This document shows positions 22,789 to 33,619 of a DNA stretch of 64,000 nucleotides, piece after piece (within the stretch, counting starts at the first letter, position 1; the number at the start of each line of letters is the position of its first letter). The notes under the pieces are model-generated. The model had not been told where the DNA came from. It worked only from the letters and a program-made list of their open reading frames with translations, and made no database searches. The stretch is from contig OY783206.1 of assembly GCA_963678705.1 (NCBI GenBank), forward strand, positions 25,493,807 through 25,557,806. Reading direction: 5' to 3'. The DNA comes from Panorpa germanica (lineage: Eukaryota > Arthropoda > Insecta > Mecoptera > Panorpidae). The position numbers and the translations under genes were made by a program.

Positions 22789-25347
22789 TAAATATCTATG
22801 AGTTCTTATGAGTTTTCCATGTTAAATTGGAACATTACGAACATTATAATAGTAGATAAACATATAAGAATATAAATATACACCTGGGACATTATAATAT
22901 ACTTGAGTTTACCCCCGTCGCAATGCGACGTCTTTTTGGCGTGTATCATTTGAATTTAATAAAATAATTCGTAAATTAATTTCATATTTAACTGTTCTAT
23001 TTTTAAATTGAAATAATAAATAAACTCGCGCACATATACACACATATAAATTGACTAAAAAAATATTATTTTTTTATCAAAATAAAAAATATTTTCAATT
23101 TATGCGTTATTTGACCAACTTTTTTTCAAAATTTGGGATTTTTTTTTTCGATTCGTAAATAAGTTACCAAGGTTAGCCTATATACAAAATTTCAACTTTC
23201 TAGCACAATTTTTACTATCGGAAAATACTGCCCCCGTGCCCCCAAATAAAATTTTGAAATTTTGAATTTTTTTTTATTAATAATATACTTAATTATTCTA
23301 CAATCCAGAATATGAACTTTCTCCAAAGTTCCCTACCGGTCCCCCGAATTTCTTTAACCCCCCCTTTTTCTATTTTTGAAATTCTAATTTTTGAGAAATG
23401 TCAGCATTGAATACCTTAATACACATGCAAAATTTCAACTTTCTATCGTTTCCAAATTAAAAGTAATACAGCAAAAAAGGGATCACTTTTTTTCCAGTTT
23501 TTCCAAAATTACGGGTTTCCAGGAAATTCAGGGAAAAATCCGGGGACGCCAAAAGTCTTAGAATTTTTTTCTCTACGAAATAGGAAATTTTTAAAAACTT
23601 CCATGGAGCCGTTTTCGCGCTGCCATACAAAATTCACTACCAAACATATAAGAATATAAGATCATAAGAATATAAATATACACCTGGGACATTATATATA
23701 TATATAATAATAATGATGATTGAGTTTACCCCCGTCGCAATGCGACGTCTTTTTGGCGTGTATCATTTGAATTTAATAAAATAATTCGTAAATTAATTTC
23801 ATATTTAACTGTTCTATTTTTAAATTGAAATAATAAATAAACTCGCGCACATATACACACATATAAATTGACTAAAAAAATATTATTTTTTTATCAAAAT
23901 AAAACATATTTTCAATTTATGCGTTATTTGACCAACTTTTTTTCAAAATTTGGGATTTTTTTTTTCGATTCGTAAATAAGTTACCAAGGTTAGCCTATAT
24001 ACAAAATTTCAACTTTCTAGCACAATTTTTACTATCGGAAAATACTGCCCCCGTGCCCCCAAATAAAATTTTGAAATTTTGAATTTTTTTTTATTAATAA
24101 TATACTTAATTATTCTACAATCCAGAATATGAACTTTCTCCAAAGTTCCCTACCGGTCCCCCGAATTTCTTTAACCCCCCCTTTTTCTATTTTTGAAATT
24201 CTAATTTTTGAGAAATGTCAGCATTGAATACCTTAATACACATGCAAAATTTCAACTTTCTATCGTTTCCAAATTAAAAGTAATACAGCAAAAAAGGGAT
24301 CACTTTTTTTCCAGTTTTTCCAAAATTACGGGTTTCCAGGAAATTCAGGGAAAAATCCGGGGACGCCAAAAGTCTTAGAATTTTTTTCTCTACGAAATAG
24401 GAAATTTTTAAAAACTTCCATGGAGCCGTTTTCGCGCTGCCATACAAAATTCACTACCAAACATATAAGAATATAAGATCATAAGAATATAAATATACAC
24501 CTGGGACATTATAATATATAATGATAGAATAAATAGAGAAATAATAAAATATCGAATAGAAAGATTTATACTAGTTCATCTTGTTTCTTCTTATACTAAA
24601 AATTCTTGGGGTATGTTTTGACTATTTTTCATAGATTTAATTTTAAATTCTAAAGCTATATTTTCGACAATTGGGTTGTACATTTTATGACAAATGTGTG
24701 AGTTATTAAATTTGTCACAATAATAAAGAAGATATTAACTATTAGATATCATTTCGAAAACCAGGCAGTTTAATGTCACCTGTCTATCTATGCCGATGAC
24801 TACATTTTCATCAAGTATAAAAATCAGAGGACATAATCGATAAAAACGTTTTTTAAATAATAATAAAAACAATAGCCGACACACTGATGACGAGCATTGA
24901 TCCAGGACGCTGACTGCTGTGTCTTTTTGATCTAGTCTAGATTTGATCCCAGGACTTTTAAAGCTAACATTTTTATGTGGTACCTTACACTTCTTTTTAT
25001 TTTACAGCGCACAATATCCACAAGCGTTTGCAGAAGCAATTCGAAGTAGTCTAGCTGAGGAAGCGGAAGAAGATGAAGCGGAATCAGTACCAATAAAGTC
25101 TGAAGAAAACATATCAGAAAAAAAGAAAGAATTTAATAACGACATTCCAGTACGAACTACGCCTAAAATAAGACCACACACTATACATGTTGACACGAGT
25201 GTTGAAGCAGTATCTTTGAACGTAAATGAAGACAGTAACTTCCAGAGGAATCAACGTCAAACTTGTATTAGTCACAGTAATAGCAGTTCAACTGATCACT
25301 CGAACCATTCCAATGAATCGTCGGATTGCACTTCAGATACGGGTTAA
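14818..25347 (+). CDS. KXD1: KxDL motif-containing protein 1, BORC subunit (219 aa, three exons)
   Basis: KXD1 is a subunit of BORC, the complex that recruits Arl8 to lysosomes and controls their transport. Exons: 14818-14963, 15053-15226 and 25008-25347; all introns are GT-AG with matching phase. The joined protein has the family's conserved coiled-coil core: MIRAQKQMLQRFEKTNEML, then LSAGRLKTAGAEFKKHTQLL, then EMKKDLDYIFKKIRSIK, with the KxDL signature at about residues 89-92. Exon 3 starts with AQYPQAFAEAI, matching the family's Q-H/Y-P-x-A-F segment, which confirms the distant third exon. The tail from about residue 120 is acidic then Ser/Asn-rich and poorly conserved. Length is somewhat above the ~176 aa of the human protein. 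The second intron (9.8 kb) carries a repeat array. The open frame at 24943 upstream of exon 3 is intron read-through. Confidence 0.93.
15227..16309. other. 5' part of KXD1 intron 2, unique sequence
   Basis: Intronic DNA before the repeat array. About 15690-15780 (TTTTTCTCTGATGTCATGAATTG..CATTCATTTGTTTGT) resembles 26341-26400, a short dispersed repeat. No gene is seen. Confidence 0.45.
16310..24519 (+). repeat. Head-to-tail array of ~0.7-0.9 kb noncoding units inside KXD1 intron 2
   Basis: About ten direct units. Most begin with CTAGCTTTTACCCCCGTCGC or the variant TTGAGTTTACCCC(C)..CGCAATGCGACGTC and end with ..GGACATTATAATATA. Approximate unit starts are 16310, 16994, 17918 (a divergent subfamily with GCGCCCGCCGCCTC), 18689, 19506, 20318, 21130, 21935, 22859 and 23700. 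The three units starting near 18.7, 19.5 and 20.3 kb are nearly identical with an 812-bp period. The units near 21.1, 22.9 and 23.7 kb form a second close group. Each unit has fixed blocks (ACCAACTTTTTTTCAAAATTT, TTACCAAGGTTAGCC, TCCAGGAAATTCAGGG, GACGCCAAAAGTCTTAGAA). The open frames within it recur with the repeat and are not genes. A lone partial copy sits at 30036-30353, so the unit is also dispersed. Confidence 0.9.
22745..22790. repeat. (AT)n microsatellite
   Basis: Alternating AT run inside one array unit. Shorter AT runs lie at 23690-23707 and 39117-39133. Confidence 0.85.
24520..25007. other. 3' part of KXD1 intron 2
   Basis: Unique A+T-rich sequence ending in the polypyrimidine-CAG acceptor at 25007. 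Confidence 0.6.
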
Positions 25348-27424
25348 TGATCACGAATTTAATTCGTGCATGATTTCTATTTAACTATCCGAGATTCAAA
25401 CCAAACAATAGTAGTAAAAATAAATGGAATAATACATAGTTAATATTATGTTTTTAATGTTTAAATATAAAATATTATCGCTGCTTAATTTATTTTGAAA
25501 TTGCTGTTTCTTTTTTATTTCACTCTAGCAGCATATGGGCAATTTCACATTATAAGAGGCGGATTCGTCTGTTCTTTTACTTTTAACTCTTACAATCTGT
25601 TTATACTTTTTTATGAAATGTATATTTAAAAAAACAGGGTTATGAATATAGAAACTTCGAATAATTTTTAGTAATTCGTCTTCGATCAAATTAACTACTA
25701 AAATATTGTTTTGGTGTGAAACGGGGTGAAAAAGAAAATATATGAAAATTTGAGTTGAAATTTTAATTCAAATGAATGCGGATAAATTGGAATCCAAGGG
25801 TAGTCCAGATATGGAAACTAAAGGAAAGGAATGTACAAAAGAGAGAAAAACCTATGTAATCTGTTATTATTTTCATTTTTATTGAAAATAGCACCTGCCA
25901 CAAAAAAGAAGAAGTAAAATTACGCAAAATAAAATAATTATTGAAAGAAGTTTTTTACAGTAAAATAAATATATATGTACAGCTTTACTACACGTTTTCA
26001 CTTGTAAAAAATTATGAATTATCTTTTGGCGTAAAGTGTCGTCTAAAAGTCTACAGATCATAACAATTGAAGATTGTCTCACGACGCGCATTATAAATTT
26101 AAATATTTAAGTAGTGTTATAAATGAAAGACTAGTCGTATGAACAGGTTTTAATTTGTTTGATGGTTTTTTAAGAATATTTTCTCCGGATATGGAAACAC
26201 CTAACTTTTATCGTAATGTAAAATATAAATCTAAAATGTTAAGCAACCGTATGACGTTATCCAATACAAATTTGTATTCGATACAATTTATACGATAAAA
26301 TAATGCGATACGATAAATTTTATTTATCTTTGGACCTCATCTTATCATTTTTTCTCTGACGTTATGAGTTGAACTAGTGTGATATTCATTTGTTTGTAAT
26401 GCCTTATCACTTATTTTCCTTCGCTTACTTCTAACTTCTTTTATACATTTATTTCCTTCCTCTTCCTTTCAACTTTTCTAACAGGTCTACTGCGGTGTAC
26501 CTTCTCCCTACCAGGTGTAAGTGAATCTATTTCATTTAAATAATTATGTTTTACAGAATGCCAAAAACATAATTCCCTTTACTTTGCAGCTCCAATTACA
26601 ACGAACTACTTGAATTAATAGGGGATGTTTTTTTGAAGTATGTTATTTTAATATATAATCTTTGGTTTTCATACTGAATTAAAAGAAACAGTATTTATAA
26701 AGTAATGTTCAAATAAATTATACGTTTTTATTTATCTAAATATTAATATTTGCGTATGTAGTAGAATATTTGGTAAGTTGTAAATATGTATTATTATAAA
26801 AGTTAATAATAACATTATGGAGCATTTTTTGCTTATACGTCTCATCATATCTACAACGTTTCAACACATTGAAAAATATTTTTCACTTTTATTTCACATA
26901 CAAAATTAGATGGAATCTTAAAATTATTATAAGGAGAAATAACAAAAAGGTAAATAAAATATTGTTACAAAATATTATTTATAAAAGGTATTACTCGTAC
27001 TATTTAAATATGCAAAGTACATGTAACTTAGTTTTCAGATGTGATTTTCTACTTAAAACTAAAGTTCAATGTGAAGAATATTTAGTATGTATTAAATAAA
27101 TGTTTAACAATTTAGACTAGTGTTATATTAACAATTAATGAAAAATATTGTAAATATATTAATTTTAATTAAATATTAAACTGCAAAATATAATACTTGC
27201 ATTAAATTATTGTTATTTCATTATAAATTTGTTTTTCAATTACAGTTTAAACTTCGAATTTATTTTAAAGTAATTTCTCACTCCAATCGCAACAGAGGCC
27301 ATAAATATATTCATATATATATTCGTCGTTTCGATTCTGAAAGATATTGGCAGATCATAAAAAATCAAAATATATAGAATTTAAATGCATCACCAGGTCA
27401 CCAACAAAAAATTTACATATATAA
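25348..27424. other. KXD1 3' flank and intergenic sequence
   Basis: The first few hundred bases are probably KXD1 3' UTR (AATAAA signals are present). The rest shows no recognisable gene. Open frames at 25879-26091 and 26869-27099 are low-complexity and unsupported. Bases 26341-26400 match a short repeat also found at 15.7 kb. Confidence 0.45.
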
Positions 27425-27641
27425 GTTTAAATTACGAGAGTTCGGCGGCGACTCATACTTAAAACAAGTTGTGGGGTATAATAACTACCGATATAACTAA
27501 AAAGCACTGACTCACTGATTTTTCTATAATGTATATAGAATAGAAACGAATAAGATAAAATTCATTATCGTATTATAGATTTATATCGCTCTTATAACCT
27601 GTTTTAAGTATAAGTCGCCGCCGAACTATCGTGATTTGAAC
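27425..27641. mobile_element. MITE-2 copy, short palindromic TIR element (217 bp)
   Basis: The left end GTTTAAATTACGAGAGTTCG continues GCGGCGACTCATACTTAA. The right end is its inverted complement (TTAAGTATAAGTCGCCGCCG, then AACTATCGTGATTTGAAC). The ~40-bp inverted repeats flank a ~130-bp A+T-rich core with no coding capacity. Related copies lie in the first introns of both SINA-like genes. Confidence 0.8.
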
Positions 27642-28878
27642 TATACGAGTATATTAAGTTTCTACAAACGCTTTATTTTACCTTACAAACAATTTGTCTG
27701 AATGTCTATGTTTGTCGGTTTAGTTTCTTTACATACATTTATATTTCTACTACATCTACTGACCTAGGGACTCCGAACAATTCCGAATCATCTCATCGGG
27801 TTACGAACAATATTTTACAAGTCCACCATTAAAAATACTATAAGTCATTTTTGTATTAGAGGTTATGCGAGCTAGTATTCTTATATATTCTATTCCAATC
27901 GTTTACTAACACGTTTCGTTTTCTCTGTGTTTATTGTTTTATAATAACTTCCAGTGAATTTTCAAGTAAGTTTATTCTCTTATATTACTATAGAATATAA
28001 TTAATGGATTCGGGGTCTAATCTATATTAAAACGATTCACTTGTTTATAGATTCCCATCCGAAGCTGTTCCTACATGTAGTAACTCGTAGAAAAAGTTTA
28101 TATTATGACTACTGTAGAATTAAAATTGTAAAAGGCCAATGTATTTTTGCCTGTTTCGTATGATACTTTTATTATTAGCTAAATATGTTAAAATCACTCT
28201 GAAAACGTTGTTTACTTATTTATTATTGGTAATCGTTTTTATATGTTATTTGGTTTAATAACAGGACTCAAACCAAATAGCACAGACAAAAAAGGTTTGA
28301 AAACATAATTCTTTGGTGAATCTTATATTTGTTTAATTTGGCGTATATAATTTATAATATTTTCAATTAAAAAACATATTTTCCAACTATTTAATTACTT
28401 GCTAAATACGATTAGCTATATTTGAGGTTATCTAACATAACAAAAGTTACCAATTACTACAATTTTATATGACCTATTGCTTCTTTCTGAATCAATAAAA
28501 CTTTTTGCACATTAGCTTACTGTAAAAACTTTTTAAGAACATTTTTTTAAGGATTTTAAAATATAAAATATTAGCATTTTAGCATTTCATCTTAATAAAA
28601 TAAGACCTTTTTAGATTAAATATTATTAGGTTTTACTTTAGTAAAATATGAGTATATATAATTTTTTAAATATTTATTTAAGTGCATCAACTGCATGTTA
28701 TTAGTACTTAAAAGAATATATACAGACAAACTCAGAAAATAGAGGTCAAGTTCAGTGATCGAACTGAAGGCTTTATTAACATGTAAATAAAAAAATTAAA
28801 TATACTTATTTAATAATCACAGAAATAAATACTTTATTTATATTTATAGTTTTAATAATATTTTTATTTTTTTTAGCC
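27642..28878. other. Intergenic sequence upstream of the DUF4806 gene
   Basis: A+T-rich. A GTAAGT near 27967 and a T-rich AG acceptor just before the ATG at 28879 could bound a 5' UTR intron, which would put the transcription start near 27.9 kb. That is inference only. Confidence 0.35.
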
Positions 28879-30762
28879 ATGTTTGCGGTTGTAGAATTTG
28901 CTGAAGATATGACACATTGTGCAGTCCCGGAAATGTGGCTCCACGAGGATGCAACAGGCGTTTATTGTTCTCGGCCTTCTGCAAGAGGTGCCTCCTCGGC
29001 CGGTAGGATACACAAGTTTGCTAAGAATCAGGCGCTACCTGCAAGGGACTGGTCATCTTCCCGTTGCACAATACTATGTCGAGTAAAAACTTTCGATGAA
29101 GCCCTTAAAATTCTAAAACAGAACAATATCGATTTAAGTACATGTACTTACGACAAAAGAGTAAACGTTTTTCCAGTGGAAGAAGCTAATAAATTAAGAA
29201 AAGAGGTGGAAGAAATAAAAACACTATATGAACAGAACGAACAGCTGGTGATGCTGCAGCTGACGCAGTCTAGGCTGGAATTACAACGGATAGTGACTTC
29301 TTCTTTTGAATCTGTTAAAAACTTATATAGGCCACAGCATCCAATAAATCGCGATGTGCTGTTATTCGAAGAAAATGACAATCCCCTTCCACAATTACCA
29401 GTAGCAACAGATGCCGCACTTGTTGAATTGGATCAACTATTGGGCAAAAATAATGCAATAAAAAGATCACTGGTAATTTTCCATAATTATTATTCAGATT
29501 ATAAATGAAATTTATTTAATAAATAACGATTTTTTTCAGTTCTTTACTCTGAGGAAGTTGGGTGGTACCACACTGAAGAAAATAATAAGCAATATCATAA
29601 AATACTTGGTGGCAGACTCCGTTATCTTTTTATATACATGGTGCGGATTAGGAAACAACAAACCTTTTAGGGAATTAACATTTTTAAAGCAGTTAATTAT
29701 AAGTAAGTTTTTAATAAACATATACTGAGTCGGCGCTCGAAGTGTTACCAATTAAAAATGCTGTCATTTTGTCAATGGGCTTGTGTCCTCATTTTTTAGT
29801 GGTCGATTTTTCAATTGTTGAAATATATATTGGCGTGTTTATTTTATTAAATATCTAAATGTTGACGGAGATATATCAATTAAAAATTCGAATTGCAGTT
29901 TTAGCGCTAGAAATGGTCGGCTATATTTTTATGACGTGAAATGCATTTTAACGTCAGTTATTTGTTGAGTAGGTCAGTGCTGTGGTAATGTTTTGTAGCT
30001 GTTGGTAGTCGAGTCTCGAATAATCAAGTCAAGTCTTTTTTTCAAAATTTGGGATTTTTTTTTCGATTTGTAAATTAGGTAGCAAAGTTAGCCCATATAT
30101 AAAATTTCAACTTTATATCTTTTACGAATTAACAGTTGTAGAGCAAAAATTAAAAAAAATTACTTAGTTTTTCCAAAACTACGGGTTTTCAGGAAATTCA
30201 TGGAAAACTCCGAGGACGCCAAAAATCTTAGAATTTTCTTCTCTACGATCAAAAAGATGCATGAAACCGTTTTCGAGCCACCATACAAATCGCTGGAGCA
30301 TATAAACAAATAAAAATATAAATATACACTTGGAACATTATAATATAGGATAGCACTGTTGCGTTTGAATTCCTTTTCGATAACTTCTTTTTACTGCGAC
30401 GTAAAACAATATGTTTTTGTGGGCTTGTAAACAACATATTAGACTGAGGCTTATCAAAAAATGAACGCGCTATAAATAACCGTTTGGTTGCTATAGCAAC
30501 GTGAAATTAGTACAACTTCGAGCGGCGGCTCCTGTATTATACATTTTTATATTAAATTATGGCTATGACGAATAAATGTCAACGCCAAATAAATAAATAA
30601 AAAAAATTATAGGTATAATTTAATATTTCAGATGCAGCAGAATGTGCAGCTCCAACTATTACCTTATCAGAGATAGAAAATGGGATAATCAAATTCTTTC
30701 AAGGTGCTCATGACAGAATTAATAAATTTGAAAAGAGGAGAGAAAAATATGAATGTAATTAA
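28879..30762 (+). CDS. DUF4806 domain-containing protein (295 aa, three exons)
   Basis: Exons: 28879-29472, 29540-29702 and 30632-30762, joined in phase with GT-AG sites. The N-terminus (MFAVVEFAED..AVPEMWL) followed by ..CTILCRVKTFDEALKILK is the N-terminal module seen in insect DUF4806 proteins. The middle (about 105-150) is a charged, probable coiled coil. Exons 2 and 3 give the DUF4806 domain: TLRKLGGTTLKKIISNII, then NNKPFRELTFLKQLI, then TLSEIENGIIKFFQGAHDRI. The biochemical role of DUF4806 is unknown; the family is common in ants, wasps and aphids and often occurs in many copies. Without splicing, the first exon reads on to a false stop at 29508. The second intron holds a MITE-1 fragment fused to an array-type repeat. 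The domain is complete, so I treat it as an intact gene. Confidence 0.85.
29776..30035 (+). mobile_element. MITE-1 fragment (5' end only) in the DUF4806 intron
   Basis: Starts TGGGCTTGTGTCCTCATTTT and follows the family until about 30030, where it switches directly to sequence of the KXD1 intron repeat. The right half and right end are missing. Confidence 0.8.
30036..30353 (+). repeat. Dispersed partial copy of the KXD1-intron repeat unit
   Basis: Matches the 3' half of the array unit, from TTTTTTTCAAAATTTGGGAT through GACGCCAAAAATCTTAGAA to ..GGAACATTATAATATAGGAT. It has the same terminus as the array units but is diverged internally. It shows that the unit is an interspersed element and not only a local satellite. 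Confidence 0.85.
30487..30500. promoter_or_regulatory. Perfect palindromic X-box-like site
   Basis: GTTGCTATAGCAAC is a perfect 14-bp palindrome that fits the RFX X-box consensus. It lies in intron 2 of the DUF4806 gene. Function is not demonstrated. Confidence 0.25.
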
Positions 30763-31034
30763 AAATAAAATGAATTGTAAACAAAAATATTTTTTAATGA
30801 TTTGAAGCCGTAGTTACAATAATCGTGTTCGATTAATCGATGTGTATGCCGATAATTCAAGGTCAACTATGCCGTGCCAACCAATGTAGTTTCGACGAAC
30901 CCATCTCTGGAATATTTATTTGAACTTTAGACACATCTTTTTAAATAAAACAAGAGTTAGATTATTACAATTACTTGATTACTGTAACATAAATACTTGA
31001 CAAAAATTGTTATTGGTTGTGAACCATATCAGAA
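30763..31034. other. 3' flank of the DUF4806 gene
   Basis: AATAAA-rich sequence directly after the stop codon. Probable 3' UTR, then intergenic DNA. Confidence 0.45.
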
Positions 31035-31650
31035 TGGGCTTGTGTCCTCATTTTTTAGTGGTCGATTTTTCAATTGTTGATCGAAATTGATGTTAATAAA
31101 TGTGTATTGGCGTGTGTTTTTTATTAAATATATAAATGTTGACGGAGATATAACAATTAAAAGTTTGAATTGTAGTTTTAACGCTAGAAATGGTCGGCCA
31201 TATTTATATGACGTGAAATGCATTTAACGTCTGTTATTTGTTGAGTAGGTTAGTGCTGTGGTAATGTTTTGTAGCTTCTGGTAGTCGAAATAATCAAGTC
31301 AAATCAAAGAATAATAAGTTTTTATTTTATTTAACCCTGTTACGACAGACGTAATATTGGAATTTAATTTTTCCTTGAAATAGCTGAAAATAATATGTGA
31401 TATATAAATACATATAGCAGAGATTTATGAGCTGTAAGATTGGCAGCGGTTGTGATGTCACATGTATTTGGAATGTTGTACAACGTTGAATCCCTTTAAT
31501 AATTAAAGAGACAAAATGACTTTTAATTGTTAATACCTCTTAACATACAAGTAGTTATTAAAAAATAATTGAACATTTGAGGTTCTAGTAACCCACTTTA
31601 TCAATATATAGTACACTTTTATAGAAATTAAGACATAGGACACAAGACCA
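31035..31650 (+). mobile_element. MITE-1 copy, full length
   Basis: Runs from TGGGCTTGTGTCCTCATTTT to AGGACACAAGACCA with all internal landmarks. The flanks (..CAGAA / TTCAA..) show no obvious target duplication. The minus-strand open frame inside it is not a gene. Confidence 0.85.
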
Positions 31651-31969
31651 TTCAACTATTACATACGCTTATAGAGTCGCCGAGTAATTTTAGTTCATAG
31701 AAGAGCCATATATGTGTGGGTGCGCATTCCGCGGCATTTTAAAACTGTGATCTCTCTGGTCTCAAATGATTAGCTATTAATTTATGCATGGATATTTTAC
31801 ACTATTTATTATCTGACGTTTGTAGTAAAAACATACATTTATTCTTCAATTGATGAGCAGTTGTCACAATTTCTTGTCAATTTCTAATATCTCCGTTGTC
31901 AATTTCAATTAGCTGAACTATAAGTTGGCGTCTCTAAAAGTAAAGTTTTCTCGTTAGCCTCACGTGATA
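31651..31969. other. Unique intergenic sequence
   Basis: No gene or repeat is recognised between the MITE-1 copy and the hAT derivative. Confidence 0.4.
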
Positions 31970-32756
31970 CAGTGGCGTAGTGGCCTTCAACGTGTGTAAG
32001 CAAAAATTCTTTCTTCACTACTTGAAATCATTAATCGTGTTTCTGAAGCTCTACAGCATGAAATTAATGACTTACAGAAAGCTATCAGAAGATGAGAGAA
32101 TTTCAGATCTCTGTGCCCTAAGTAACATGTTCGAAGTATTAAAACCGGAAAAACTCTTATTTTCAAACGAAATAATAAAAAAAGTATGCCGGGAAACTGT
32201 CTGCTAAATACATTAAAGACATGTCTGTTGATCTTTATGAACAATTAATTGCTTTGAAAACATACTTAAAATTTGAAATTCAGAAAATTCATTCCATTAA
32301 CGAACTTATAGAATTATTGCTGATAAAATTCAATTGCCTTGCATCCAGTTTTCAGTAGGTAATAACATGCTTTCTATTGTTGACCCTTCTGGTTTTTCTA
32401 AATTAAAACTTATAAAAAAAATTCTAAGTGCTTCTATGGGACAGGAAAGGCTATCAGAGTTGTCACAATTGTCTATAGAGGCAGAAAATTTAGAAAAACT
32501 GAAATCGTCTTCAGCCATGAATGATTTAATATATAAGTTCGCCGATCAAAAGGCAAGAAAAGTGTAAATTTGATTTGAATTGTTTGGCTAGTTTAGTTCC
32601 TAAGAGTATTAAATGTAAGTAATAACGTATAATCAATATATAATTATTTTAATTCAATGCGAGCATTTTTGTTCTTCTTGTGAAAAACTTTACCCATCAT
32701 TTGGGTCTCTCAACAAATTTTGATACAGGGCTCGTCTAAGGCACGCTACGCCACTG
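31970..32756 (+). mobile_element. Internally deleted hAT transposon (787 bp) with 8-bp target duplication
   Basis: Ends are CAGTGGCGTAG (31970) and its inverse CTACGCCACTG (32756). The flanking 8 bp, ACGTGATA, are identical on both sides, as expected for hAT insertion. The interior keeps the C-terminal part of a ZMYM/DUF4371-type hAT transposase: SGFSKLKLIKKILSASMGQE, then RLSELSQLSIEAENLEKL is the dimerisation region. The catalytic core is deleted. The open frames at 31980 and 32334 are pieces of that transposase, broken by stops. It is inactive by itself. Confidence 0.9.
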
Positions 32757-32778
32757 ACGTGATAACAAAGATATTTAG

Positions 32779-33619
32779 TGAGACCTTTTTCATTTTAAGT
32801 TTGGCTTCTGCATAAGACCTAATCTTAAACATAATTTAAGTAACTAAAGATTTAAGTCTATAAGATTTGTCAACTTGCCTTTGTCGGCATTTGGTTTTTA
32901 CAACCTAAATGTATTTTTATAACGGTCCTATGACCTTGTATTATCTGTACCTGCTTAATGGGTTTTTCAGAATACCGGTACTTGTCATTTTAAGGAACTC
33001 ACACCACTATTTATTTGTTGACGCCCACATATCCTTTTCCCCCACTCTTAGTTTTTATTTACTTTACAAGCTGTATTACAATTCACAACATTCTTAGTTT
33101 ACCTTCCAAGCAACGAGTATTGTCGGATTTTAAGTTTGGCTTCTGCAAAAGAACTAACCTAAAAGTGTAACAGCATTCCTGGATATTTAATAGGGCGTCT
33201 TCTCCATGTAAGTACTTAGTTTTAGTTTTTAAAATAGCTTTTTGGTTCGAAATCAAATATTACTTATTCTATTATATTAAAACAAAATTTAACATTTTAG
33301 TCTGAACACAAATAGTTAATTTATTCATAATATAACAATATTAAAATAAGCGATAAACTGTTTTTATTAAATTTTCATTGAAATGTGTGTTAACATACAT
33401 ATATGTATACCTGCATTTTCTTATTTTTAAATCTTCAATTTCTTACTTCTTTATATTGTAAACTTATCTAATTTGTTTTAACAAATCCATTATATTTAGA
33501 AAATTTTCATTATTTACCACATGTAAAATAATTATTTTTAAATCAATTTACAGAATACGAAATTCAAGTTCGTCGAATAAAATAAAGAAAATACATAAAA
33601 ACAATTTCTGCTTTTTAAA
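32779..33619. other. Upstream region of SINA-like gene 1
   Basis: Duplicated at 39217-40073. A+T-rich. Presumably promoter and 5' UTR, but no core element is recognised. The open frame at 32909 is not conserved in frame between the copies. Confidence 0.4.

Noticed and set aside
24943..25007. Separate gene starting at 24943
   Set aside because: The frame before the acceptor at 25007 is intron. The rest is KXD1 exon 3, in phase with exon 2.
26400..26530. Pyrimidine-rich tract resembling the fragment at 7.9 kb
   Set aside because: Its reverse complement does not give a convincing match to the R1-like 3' end.
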